Shown here one piece after another: positions 41,246-49,596 of a stretch of 64,000 nt of DNA. The first letter of the stretch is position 1, and each line of letters begins with the position of its first letter. Both the position numbers and the translations under genes were made by a program. A model generated the notes under the pieces. That model saw only the letters and a list, made by a program, of their open reading frames with translations, did not search any database and was not told the DNA's origin. The DNA is from Nocardiopsis composta (GTDB lineage: Bacteria > Actinomycetota > Actinomycetes > Streptosporangiales > Streptosporangiaceae), in contig NZ_JACHDB010000002.1 in the NCBI RefSeq assembly GCF_014200805.1, positions 1,178,001 to 1,242,000 of the forward strand, written 5' to 3'.

Positions 41246-41315
41246 CGGTGCGCATCCTTCGCTGTCGGGGCGGAGGCCTCGGCCTCCGGGGGAGGGGCGG
41301 AAGATCGGGGCGGGG

Positions 41316-42116
41316 TCACGGGGTGGACGGCCAGCGGCGGGCGACCACCCGGGGCAGGCCGAGCCGGGCGAGCACCGCGGCGACCACCTCCTCCTCGCGC
41401 TCGGCGAGGTAGAAGTGGTCGCCGGGGAAGACCTCGGTGTCGAACGCGGCCGAGGTGTGCGCCTTCCAGCGCTCGGCCCGCTCGGCGTCGACCTCCGGGT
41501 CGGAGCCGCCGAGCAGCGCGGTCACCGGGGCGTCCAGCGGCGGCCCGCCGGCGTGCCGGTACAGCTCGTTGAGCCGGTAGTCGGCGCGGAGCCGGGACAG
41601 CACCAGGGAGCGGACCACCGGGTCGGCGAGCAGCTCCTCCGGGGTGCCGCCGAGCCGGCGCAGCTCGGCGAGGAGCGCGTCGTCCCCGCCCAGGTGGAGG
41701 GTGGAGGTCTCGGGCTCGTCGGGGGCCGGACGGCCGGAGGCGAACAGGTGCCGCGGGGCCGCGCGCAGCCGCCGCGCCGTCTCGTAGGCGACGACCGCGC
41801 CCAGGCTGTGCCCGAAGAGCGCGACCGGCGCCGCGGCGCGGCCGGAACCGGCCACCGGCCCGTCCAGTTCGGCGGCGACCCCGGCGGCGATCTCCTCGAC
41901 GCTGCCGGCGAAGGGCTCGCCCTCGCGCTCCTCGCGCCCGGGGTACTGCACGCAGAGCACCTCGACCAGCGGGCCGGCCGGCCGGGGCCAGCGGGCGTAG
42001 AAGCTCGCCGCGCCGCCGGCGTGCGGGAAGCAGACCAGGCGCACCCGCGCGCCGGGGGCGGGGGACGGGCGCCGGAACCAGCTGCTATGCCGCCGTTCTC
42101 CGGATCTCGTGGCCAT
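41316..42116 (-). CDS. Type II thioesterase (second copy)
   Basis: A 266-residue editing thioesterase. LVCFPHAGGAASFYARW, VQYPGREER, GHSLGAVVAYETARRL (nucleophile Ser), GGSDPEVDAERAERW and FPGDHFYLAE (His) match the type II family and the paralogue at 17660. It should keep carrier domains of the local NRPS free of wrong acyl groups. First gene of a minus-strand unit with the aryl-AMP ligase; the iron box at 42246 lies 130 bp upstream. Confidence 0.92.
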   Translation of the reverse strand: MATRSGERRHSSWFRRPSPAPGARVRLVCFPHAGGAASFYARWPRPAGPLVEVLCVQYPGREEREGEPFAGSVEEIAAGVAAELDGPVAGSGRAAAPVALFGHSLGAVVAYETARRLRAAPRHLFASGRPAPDEPETSTLHLGGDDALLAELRRLGGTPEELLADPVVRSLVLSRLRADYRLNELYRHAGGPPLDAPVTALLGGSDPEVDAERAERWKAHTSAAFDTEVFPGDHFYLAEREEEVVAAVLARLGLPRVVARRWPSTP

Positions 42117-42245
42117 GCGGCGGACACCTCCTCGGGTTCGGGGCGGCCGCGTAGGCGGCCGGTGACGGAAAGTGGTGAATGTCTGGAGTCGGGTGAAAAG
42201 TGGTTATGTGAGCGGGATTCAGATTTTGTTATAGAGCGTTGCGAT

Positions 42246-42264
42246 TTAACTAAGGCTTACCTTA
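42246..42264. promoter_or_regulatory. DtxR/IdeR-type iron box between thioesterase and menB
   Basis: TTAACTAAGGCTTACCTTA matches 14 of 19 positions of TTAGGTTAGGCTAACCTAA and lies in an unusually AT-rich stretch (about 42195-42270) of a 263-bp divergent promoter. It is 130 bp from the thioesterase start and 116 bp from menB. The minus-strand thioesterase-ligase unit is the more natural target, but menB and menD could also respond. Confidence 0.75.
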
Positions 42265-42379
42265 AGCTCTCCGCTCGGGGGCGCCACCCCCGGAGACCGA
42301 CGAAGCCTTCGGCGAACGCCGCATAGAGACGCACCCGCCGGCGCACGGCACCGGACGGGGCACAGGGGGGAGTCAGAAC

Positions 42380-43234
42380 GTGCAGAACGCACCGCAGCCG
42401 GGCCTGCCCGACTGGAAGTCCGCGGGCGAGTACGGCGACATCGTTTATGAGACCGCCGAGGGCATCGCCAAGATCACGATCAATCGGCCCGAGGTGCACA
42501 ACGCCTTCCGTCCGCAGACCCTGTTCGAGTTGCAGGAGGCGTTCAACGCCGCGCGGGACGACTCCGAGGTGGGGGTGGTCATCTTCACCGGGGCCGGGGA
42601 TCGGGCGTTCTGCTCGGGCGGGGACCAGAAGATCCGGGGCGAGGACGGCTATCTGGGCGATGACGCGGTGGCCCGGCAGGGGATCGGGCGGTTGAACGTG
42701 TTGGATCTGCAGGTGCAGATCCGGCGGCTGCCCAAGCCGGTGGTGTGCATGGTGGCCGGCTACTCCATCGGCGGGGGCAATGTGTTGCAGGTGTGCTGTG
42801 ATCTGACGATCGCGGCCGATAACGCGGTGTTCGGGCAGACGGGTCCGAGGGTGGGCTCGTTCGACGGCGGGTACGGCTCGTGGCTGCTGGCGCAGACGGT
42901 GGGGCTGAAGAAGGCGCGGGAGATCTGGTATCTGTGCCGGCAGTACAGCGCGGCCGAGGCGTTGGAGATGGGGATGGTCAACGCGGTGGTGCCGTTGGAG
43001 CGGTTGGAGGCGGAGACGGTTTCTTGGGCGCGGGAGATGTTGGCCAAGTCGCCGTTGGCGCTGCGGATGGTCAAGGGGGCGATCAACGCGGTCAGTGATG
43101 GTGCGGCGGGGATGCAGCAGTTCGCCGGGGACGCGACGATGCTTTATTACATGAGCGAGGAGGCTCAGGAGGGGCGGGATGCGTTCAAGGAGAAGCGGCG
43201 TCCGGAGTTCGACCGCTTCCCCCGCAGGCCCTGA
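42380..43234 (+). CDS. menB: 1,4-dihydroxy-2-naphthoyl-CoA synthase
   Basis: A 284-residue crotonase-fold enzyme that closes the second ring of the menaquinone head group, converting o-succinylbenzoyl-CoA to DHNA-CoA. Diagnostic blocks are [45 protein letters not shown] (oxyanion hole), [16 protein letters not shown] (catalytic Asp and Gly) and the C-terminal [17 protein letters not shown] start after GGGGGGAG. Codon choice differs from all neighbours: GTG, TTG, GCG, GAT and CGG dominate over the C-ending codons used in menD. Next to menD, but menC, menE, menF and menH are absent here. Confidence 0.95.
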   Translation: MQNAPQPGLPDWKSAGEYGDIVYETAEGIAKITINRPEVHNAFRPQTLFELQEAFNAARDDSEVGVVIFTGAGDRAFCSGGDQKIRGEDGYLGDDAVARQGIGRLNVLDLQVQIRRLPKPVVCMVAGYSIGGGNVLQVCCDLTIAADNAVFGQTGPRVGSFDGGYGSWLLAQTVGLKKAREIWYLCRQYSAAEALEMGMVNAVVPLERLEAETVSWAREMLAKSPLALRMVKGAINAVSDGAAGMQQFAGDATMLYYMSEEAQEGRDAFKEKRRPEFDRFPRRP

Positions 43235-43349
43235 AACCCGGCCCGCCGCACGGCCGCCGGCCCGCCGCCGGCGCCCCTCCTGGCCACCCGAACGGAGCTC
43301 CTCCCTTGTGCTGCGAACACCGATGTCCGGCGCGGGGGGTGACCGCCCG

Positions 43350-45047
43350 ATGAATCCGGCGACCGCACTCGCCCGGGTCTTCGCCGACGAACTGTCCCGC
43401 CTCGGTGTCCGCGAGGCGGTGGTCGCTCCCGGCTCCCGCTCCACCCCGCTCGCCCTCGCCCTGCACGACGACCCCCGCATCCGGCTGCACGTCCGCATCG
43501 ACGAGCGCTCCGCCGCCTACTGCGCCCTCGGCCTGGGCAAGGCCTCCGGCCGCCCCGCCGTGGTGGTGTGCACCTCCGGAACGGCCGCCGTCAACCTGCA
43601 CCCCGCCGTCGTCGAAGCGGCCGAGGCCGCCGTCCCGCTGCTGCTGCTCACCGCCGACCGCCCGCCCGAACTCCGCGGCACCGGAGCACCCCAGGCCATC
43701 GACCAGATCAAGCTCTACGGCTCGGCCGTGCGCTTCTTCGCCGAGGTCGGCGTGCCCGAGCCGGTGCCCGGCATGGTCGGCTACTGGAGGTCGCTGCTCT
43801 CCCGCGCCTGGGCCAAATCCCTGTGGGACCGCCCCGGCCCCGTCCACCTCAACGTCGCGCTGCGCGAACCGCTGCTGCCCGACGGCGACCCGGCCTGGGT
43901 CGAACCGCTGGACGGCCGCGCCGCCGGCTGGACCCGCTACCACCCGCCGGCCCCGGACCCCGCCGGCCCGCTCCTCCCGCCGGCCCGCCGCGGCCTGCTG
44001 CTCTGCGGCGACACCGGCCGGGACGCCCGCCCCTACGTCGCCGCGGCCACCGCGGCCGGCTGGCCGGTGCTCGCCGAACCCACCAGCAACGCCCGGTTCG
44101 GCCCCAACGCCATCGCCGCCTACCGGCACCTGCTCCAGGTCCCCGCCTTCACCGGCCGGCACCGCCCCGACGCGGTCGTCGTCCTCGGCCGCCCCGGCCT
44201 CTCCCGCGGGGTGCTGCGCTTCCTGCGCGAGGCTCCGCGGACCGCCGTCGTCTCCGCCACCCCCGACTGGGACGACCCCACCCGGACCGCCTCCGCCGTG
44301 CACGCGGGCCCGCCGCCGGACCGCGGCACCGCCGAGGCCGACCCCGCCTGGCTGGACGCCTGGCTCCGCGCGGACCGCGCGGCCCGCACCGCACTGGACG
44401 AGCTGATCGAAGAGCACACCGGCCTGAGCGAACCGCTGATCGCCCGGGAGGTCGCCGGCCGGGTCCCCGACGGCGGGCTGCTCTTCGCCGGCGCCAGCAT
44501 GCCCATCCGCGACCTGGACGGCCACATGGCCCCGCGCTCCGGCATCCGGGTGCTGGCCAACCGGGGCACCAACGGCATCGACGGCACCGTCTCCACCGCC
44601 GTCGGCGCCGCCCTGGCCCACCAGCGCTCCGGCGGCGGGCCGGCCTACGCCCTGCTCGGCGACCTGTCCCTACTTTACGACCAGAACGGCCTGGTCATCG
44701 GCCCCGAAGAACCGCGCCCCGACCTCGCCCTGGTCGTCGTCGACAACGCCGGCGGCGGCATCTTCTCCACCCTGGAGCAGGCCGGCGACGAACCCGCCCG
44801 GTTCGAGCGGCTGTTCGGCACCCCGCACGGCGTCGCCCCGGAACGGGTCGCCGCCATGGCCGGCGTCCCCTGCCGCTCCGCCGGCACCCGGGACGAACTC
44901 CTCGACGCGCTCGGCGGCACCGGCCTGCGCCTGGTGGCGGTCCGTACCCGCCGGGACCGCCAGGCGCGATTGCGCGCCCTGGCCCACGAGCGGGTCGGCG
45001 CCGCACTCGCCCGCACACCGGGCATCACGCCGGCCCTCTCCTCCTGA
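43350..45047 (+). CDS. menD: SEPHCHC synthase (menaquinone biosynthesis)
   Basis: A 565-residue thiamine-diphosphate enzyme adding 2-oxoglutarate to isochorismate. VAPGSRSTPLALALHDDPRIRLHVRIDERSAAYCALGLGKASG is the conserved N-terminal block with the activating Glu, and the cofactor motif is GDLSLLYDQNGL. NRGTNGIDGTVSTAVGAAL and DNAGGGIFSTL are further MenD signatures. I start at ATG 43350 (MNPATALA), which matches related MenD proteins; ATG 43323 is also possible. It competes with the isochorismatase at 840 for the same substrate. 116 bp behind menB and 165 bp ahead of the truncated NRPS. Confidence 0.94.
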   Translation: MNPATALARVFADELSRLGVREAVVAPGSRSTPLALALHDDPRIRLHVRIDERSAAYCALGLGKASGRPAVVVCTSGTAAVNLHPAVVEAAEAAVPLLLLTADRPPELRGTGAPQAIDQIKLYGSAVRFFAEVGVPEPVPGMVGYWRSLLSRAWAKSLWDRPGPVHLNVALREPLLPDGDPAWVEPLDGRAAGWTRYHPPAPDPAGPLLPPARRGLLLCGDTGRDARPYVAAATAAGWPVLAEPTSNARFGPNAIAAYRHLLQVPAFTGRHRPDAVVVLGRPGLSRGVLRFLREAPRTAVVSATPDWDDPTRTASAVHAGPPPDRGTAEADPAWLDAWLRADRAARTALDELIEEHTGLSEPLIAREVAGRVPDGGLLFAGASMPIRDLDGHMAPRSGIRVLANRGTNGIDGTVSTAVGAALAHQRSGGGPAYALLGDLSLLYDQNGLVIGPEEPRPDLALVVVDNAGGGIFSTLEQAGDEPARFERLFGTPHGVAPERVAAMAGVPCRSAGTRDELLDALGGTGLRLVAVRTRRDRQARLRALAHERVGAALARTPGITPALSS

Positions 45048-45212
45048 CCCGCCGCCCCCTCCCCGGGCCCTGCCCCCGCCCGCAGATCCGCTCAGCAGTC
45101 CCCGCCCCGGCCGCGTCGCGCCGGTGCCCTGCCCCGCTTCGGGCACGCCGCGGCCCCGCCTCTCCGCGCACTCCACCGTGTCCTCCGCCACGACCAGTGA
45201 AAGCAGACGACG

Positions 45213-47609
45213 ATGAGCGCCGAGACGCTACTGCCGCCGACCGCCGCCCAGACCGGAATGTGGCTGGCCCACCGGATCGACCCCGACAACCCCACCTTCA
45301 GCGTCGCCAACCACCTCGACATCGCCGGACCGGTGGACGCGTCGGCGCTGCGCGCCGCCGCGCACCGCGCCCAGCAGGAGTTCGACTGCGTCCGCGCGCT
45401 GTTCGGCGAAGGGCCGGACGGGCCGGTGCAGCGCATCGCCGCCGAACCGCGCACCGCCCTGGACACCGTCGACCTGCGCGGCGAGGCCGACCCGCACGCG
45501 GCCGCGCTCGCCGCCATGCGCCGCGACCTGTCGGCCCGGCTGGACCTGGAGAACGGCCCGCTCATCTCGATGGTCCTGTTCCGCCTGGCCGACGACCGGC
45601 ACCTGTACTACCAGCGCGCGCACCACGCGGTGATGGACGGCTACGGCGCCGCGGTCTACACCCGCAGGCTGGCCGAGATCTACACCGCACTCGCCGCGGG
45701 GGAGGAGCCGGCCCCCGCCGGCGGCCCGTCCTACGCCGACCTGGTCCGCGACGACCAGGAGTACCGCGGCGGCGAGAAGTACGCCGCCGACCTGGCCTAC
45801 TGGCGGGAGCGGACGGCCGGCGCCCCGCCGCCCGCCCGCCCGGTGCCCGGGACGGCCCGCCCGTCCGCGGAGTTCCTGCGCAGCACCGTGCACATCGCCG
45901 AGGACGCCGCCGCGCTGCGCACCGCCGCCCGGCGGGCCGGCGTCGGCTGGCCGACCGCCGTCATCGCGCTCTACGCCCTCTACCTGCACCGGATCACCGG
46001 AGCCGAGGAGGTGCTGGCCGGCATGCCGGTCACCGGCCGCACCGGTCCGGTGGCCAAGGCCGTCCCCGGCATGATGGCCAACGAAGTGCCGCTGCGGCTC
46101 GCCGTCTCGCCCGCCGACCGCCTGGACGACCTGCTCAAGCGCGCCTCCCGGGAGATCCGGACGGCCGTGCGCCACCAGCGGCTGCCCGGCCACGAGCTCC
46201 GCCGCGAACTCGGCCTGGCCGGCTCCTCCTTCGGCCCGATGGTCAACATCAGCCCGTTCGACTACGGCCTGGAGTTCGGCGGCGCCCCCGCCACCGAGCA
46301 CAACATGTGCAACGGCCCCGTCGACGACCTGTCCATGGTGCTCTACGGCGGGACCTCCGGCGCCTTCCGCATCGACGTCAACGCCAACCCGGCCCGCTAC
46401 CGCCAGGACGAGCTGCAGGCGCACGCCGAGCGCCTCACCGCGCTGCTCACCGCCTTCCCCCGCACCGGCGCCGGCGCGCGGGCCGCCGCGCTGGACGCCT
46501 GCACCCCCGCCGAGCGCGCGGCGGCGCGCACCCGCGGCACCGGGGCCCCGCTCGACGACGGGGACGGCGCCGCCGACCTGGTCGCCCGGTTCGCCGCCTG
46601 CGCGGCGCGGCGGCCCGACCGGACCGCGGTCCGCACCGCGGACGGATCGGCGGCGCTGAGCTACGCCGAGCTGGACGCGAGCTCCGACGCGCTGGCCGCC
46701 CGGCTGGCCGCCGCCGGCGTCGGCCCCGAGGACCGGGTCGCCGTCGCGCTGCCGCGCTGCGCCGGGTTCGCCGTCGCCGCCCTCGGCGTGCTCAAGGCCG
46801 GCGGCTGCTACGTACCGCTGGACCCGCGCTGGCCCGCCGGGCGGACCCGGTTCGTGCTCGCCGACACCGCGGCCCGCGCCGTCATCGCCGAACAGGGGGC
46901 CGACCGGGCCGCCGCGGAACCGGCCGCCGGCGCCGCCGGCGTCCCCGTACTGCCGCTGGCCGCCGACGGCACCGGCCCGGACGCCCCCGGCCCGGTCCCC
47001 GCACCCGGCGGCCACCCCGACCGGCTCGCCTACGCCATGTACACCTCCGGGTCCACCGGCACCCCCAAGGGCGTCGCCGTCACCCACCGCGACGTGCTCG
47101 CCTTCACCCGGGACCACCGCTGGGCGCTGGGCGACCACTCCGCCGTCCTCGCCCACTCCCCGCACGGCTTCGACCTGTCCGTCTTCGAACTGTGGATGCC
47201 GCTGCTCACCGGCGGCCGGGTGGTGGTCGCGCCCCGCGGCGAGCTGGACGCGCCGGACTGGCGCGAGCTGCTGGCGACCTCCGGGGCGACCGCCCTGTGG
47301 CTCGCCTCCGGCCTGTTCCGGGTACTCGCCGAGGAGGCCCCGGACTGCTTCACCGCCCTGGAGCGGCTCTGGGTCGGCGGGGACGCGGTGCCGCCCGGCG
47401 CGGTCCGCCGGGTGCTGGCCGCCAACCCGGGGCTGACCGTGGTCAACGGGTACGGCCCCACCGAGACCACCGTCTTCGCCACCGCCCACCGGGTCGACCG
47501 CGCCGCACCCCCGGCCGCCACCGTGCCGATCGGCCGCCCGGACCTCACCTACCAGGAGCGCCCCCGCCCGCTGCCGGTCGCCGAGGCCGCCGCCCGCTAC
47601 CCGGACTGA
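45213..47609 (+). CDS. Truncated NRPS: C domain plus N-terminal A subdomain
   Basis: A 798-residue protein resembling the first module of DhbF/EntF. The condensation domain (about 8-430) has an intact AHHAVMDGYG catalytic motif, so it makes amide bonds, not heterocycles. The A domain starts near 465 with YAMYTSGSTGTPKG and reaches NGYGPTETTVFAT and VPIGRP. Then it ends abruptly: the last about 22 residues (after GRPDLTY) do not resemble an A domain. A7-A10, the catalytic lysine, the PCP and the TE are all missing, so it cannot load an amino acid. The 460 bp behind it hold no remnant I can recognise. A deletion remnant of a siderophore synthetase is most likely. The C domain might still be expressed. 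Confidence 0.85.
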   Translation: MSAETLLPPTAAQTGMWLAHRIDPDNPTFSVANHLDIAGPVDASALRAAAHRAQQEFDCVRALFGEGPDGPVQRIAAEPRTALDTVDLRGEADPHAAALAAMRRDLSARLDLENGPLISMVLFRLADDRHLYYQRAHHAVMDGYGAAVYTRRLAEIYTALAAGEEPAPAGGPSYADLVRDDQEYRGGEKYAADLAYWRERTAGAPPPARPVPGTARPSAEFLRSTVHIAEDAAALRTAARRAGVGWPTAVIALYALYLHRITGAEEVLAGMPVTGRTGPVAKAVPGMMANEVPLRLAVSPADRLDDLLKRASREIRTAVRHQRLPGHELRRELGLAGSSFGPMVNISPFDYGLEFGGAPATEHNMCNGPVDDLSMVLYGGTSGAFRIDVNANPARYRQDELQAHAERLTALLTAFPRTGAGARAAALDACTPAERAAARTRGTGAPLDDGDGAADLVARFAACAARRPDRTAVRTADGSAALSYAELDASSDALAARLAAAGVGPEDRVAVALPRCAGFAVAALGVLKAGGCYVPLDPRWPAGRTRFVLADTAARAVIAEQGADRAAAEPAAGAAGVPVLPLAADGTGPDAPGPVPAPGGHPDRLAYAMYTSGSTGTPKGVAVTHRDVLAFTRDHRWALGDHSAVLAHSPHGFDLSVFELWMPLLTGGRVVVAPRGELDAPDWRELLATSGATALWLASGLFRVLAEEAPDCFTALERLWVGGDAVPPGAVRRVLAANPGLTVVNGYGPTETTVFATAHRVDRAAPPAATVPIGRPDLTYQERPRPLPVAEAAARYPD

Positions 47610-48071
47610 GCCCGCCGACGGCCCTCCGGGGCCGCCGCCCCGCCCCGGCGGCCCCGGGCGGCCGGCGCTCCGAGCGCGGCCGCTCCGCCGGCCTCGGAGC
47701 CGTGACCGGCCCGGGACCGCCCGCACCGGCGCACACCGGCGCGGGGCCGGCCGGTGGATCGGCGGGGAGGCGGCCGGAAGGGCGCTCCGCCGCCTTCCGG
47801 AGCGGCCGGGCAGCGGCCGCGCCGTCTCTGGCGGGGGCCGGTCCCCGCGGCGGCGGGACGGGACGCCCCGTCCCGCCGTCCGGTCCGCCCCTGCCCGGCC
47901 GCTCCGCGGCGGCTCCGGGACGAGCGGGGCGGCGCCACTCCCGCTCCCGCCGCGGGCCGGTTCTCCCGGCCGGGCGCCGATCCGCCGGCCGCCCTCCGTC
48001 GGTGCCGCCGCTACGTGCGAGGGGGCCGTCCTCGTCCGCCGTGCCTCGGTCGCGGACGGCCGGAGCGCCGG
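47610..48071. other. Noncoding GC-rich region after the truncated NRPS
   Basis: 460 bp with no plausible gene. It contains imperfect inverted GC-rich blocks (for example CCGGAAGG near 47772 mirrored by CCTTCCGG about 20 bp later) that could act as terminators for the convergent genes. It is where the missing NRPS domains would be expected, so it may be a deletion scar. Confidence 0.5.
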
Positions 48072-48428
48072 TCAGGGCCTGAGCGCGCGCAGCTGGGGGT
48101 CGAAGCAGACCAGCCCCATGGAGTGCGCGAGGGACGCCGCGAAGGCGGAGGCCTCCTCGGCCATGCCCCAGCGCAGCGGGAGGTAGATCAGCGGCCCGCC
48201 GGCCTCGCCGATCAGCGGGCCGCTCGCCCAAGGGGAGGAGTCGTCCTCGTCCTCGGTCGCGTCGCACCACCGCTCGAGGAGCGCGGCGACGTAGGCCGCG
48301 ATGCGCTCGGTCGGCGGCCGGCCGGACTCCGCCTCCATGCAGCGGTCGTAGAGGTCCTCGAAGATCCGGGCGGCGGCCGCGTCGTCCTCCGGTCCGCCGC
48401 CTTCCCAGACGGCCAGGCCGTAACTCAT
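48072..48428 (-). CDS. Small conserved hypothetical protein
   Basis: A 118-residue acidic protein starting MSYGLAVWEGGGPEDDAAAARIFEDLYDR and containing RIAAYVAALLERW, SSPWASGPLIGEAGGPLIYLPLRWGMAEEASAFAASLAHSMGLVCFDPQ. I recall related MSY(D/G)LAVWEG proteins in actinomycetes and bacilli, often near toxin or immunity genes, but no assigned function. No signal peptide or membrane segment. Between the truncated NRPS and the TetR gene; no clear link to either. Confidence 0.75.
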   Translation of the reverse strand: MSYGLAVWEGGGPEDDAAAARIFEDLYDRCMEAESGRPPTERIAAYVAALLERWCDATEDEDDSSPWASGPLIGEAGGPLIYLPLRWGMAEEASAFAASLAHSMGLVCFDPQLRALRP

Positions 48429-48547
48429 GGCCGCGGGCCTCCCAGGAGGCACCGACAGCCGGCCGGGGCGGCGCGCCGGTCTCGGCGCTGCGGCCCTTGC
48501 AGGGCGCCCTGCGAAGGCCGCAGCGCCGGCCCCGGCGGAGCGCGGTC

Positions 48548-49228
48548 TCAGGGGGCGCGGTCCGGGCCCAGGGTGGCGGCGATGCCGGTCAGCACGATGC
48601 CGAGCTTGCGGTCGAACCAGGTCTCCGGAGAGGCGGTGAACATCGACGCCACGGCCGGGCGGACCTCGGCGGAGAGCAGGGAGTCCCAGTCGGCGGCCAT
48701 GCTCTCCCGCACGCTGCCCTCGGGGGCGGGGGCGGCGACCTTCTCGCCCGCCTGCACGGCGTCGGAGGCCAAGTCGAAGACCATGTCCATGGCGAGGACC
48801 GCGTCCTCGGGGGTGAAGCCCAGGCCGATGAGGACCCGCACCACCTCGTCGACGTGCCGGACCACGTGCTCGGAGGCGTGATAGGCGGTGAGGAACACGG
48901 TGGCCAGCCCGCGGTGCGCGGACAGGGTGCGCCACAGCGTCCAGGCGTTGGCCTCCAGGTAGGCCCGCCAGTCCTCGGCGGGGGCGGGCCACTCCAGCCG
49001 GGAGAGGATGCGGTCCACGCCCATCGCGATCAGCTCGCTGCGCCCGGAGACGTACCGGTACAGGGTGGCGGTGTTGACCTTCAGCTCCTCGGCGACCGCG
49101 GCCACCGTCAGGTCGTCGAAGCCGACCCGGATCACCGCGTCGGCGATCACCGGCGCGGTCAGGCTCGGCGGACGCCCCGGACGGCGGCGCCCGGACCGGG
49201 GGTCGATGGGATTGCGCGGGATCGCCAT
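48548..49228 (-). CDS. TetR-family transcriptional regulator
   Basis: A 226-residue regulator. The helix-turn-helix segment is IADAVIRVGFDDLTVAAVAEELKVNTATLYRYVSGRSELIAMGVDRI, ending in the TLYRYV recognition pattern. The C-terminal ligand domain is all-helical (about 80-220) and contains the TetR_C-like stretch AHRGLATVFLTAYHASEHVVRHVDEVVRVL. A basic tail SGRRRPGRPPSLT precedes the DNA-binding domain. It lies downstream of and in the same direction as the ABC pair, which it may regulate through the TTTCGCGA element at 53293. That link is a guess. Confidence 0.9.
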   Translation of the reverse strand: MAIPRNPIDPRSGRRRPGRPPSLTAPVIADAVIRVGFDDLTVAAVAEELKVNTATLYRYVSGRSELIAMGVDRILSRLEWPAPAEDWRAYLEANAWTLWRTLSAHRGLATVFLTAYHASEHVVRHVDEVVRVLIGLGFTPEDAVLAMDMVFDLASDAVQAGEKVAAPAPEGSVRESMAADWDSLLSAEVRPAVASMFTASPETWFDRKLGIVLTGIAATLGPDRAP

Positions 49229-49596
49229 CGGTCTGCTCGCTCCTCGGGCCTCGGGATGCTCCCCGCGGTCCGCGGGAATGCGGCCAGGTGAACGGGGTGA
49301 TCGATGATAATGCCCGATCGGACCGGTGGGGTAACGGGACGGCGGGGTCCCGGTCCGGGCCCGCAAGGCGCCGGGATCGACACGGGCGAGAAGGGGACAT
49401 CCCGGCCGGACCTGCGAGGCGGCGGCCCCGCCGGGCGCCCGGCCGCATGCCCGACGGCGTTCTGAGGCGCCCGGATGCTCCCAGCGCCCCGGTCGTGAGG
49501 CCGGAGGCATGCGGCCGCGGACGGGCTCCGGCCGGCCGCAGGACCGGGGCGGTCCGCGCTTCCACGAGGCGCGGGCCCCTGGCCCCGGCCGGGTGC
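49229..49596. other. 368-bp region upstream of the TetR gene
   Basis: Holds the promoter of the TetR gene and the end of the ABC operon. Around 49295-49325 an AT-richer stretch with ATCGATGATAAT and overlapping GATCG words may be a regulator site. I see no gene. Confidence 0.4.

Noticed and set aside
42380-43234. Generic enoyl-CoA hydratase or a siderophore tailoring crotonase
   Set aside because: The full MenB signature, including the FDGGYG block and C-terminal KEKRRPEF, is present, and menD follows.
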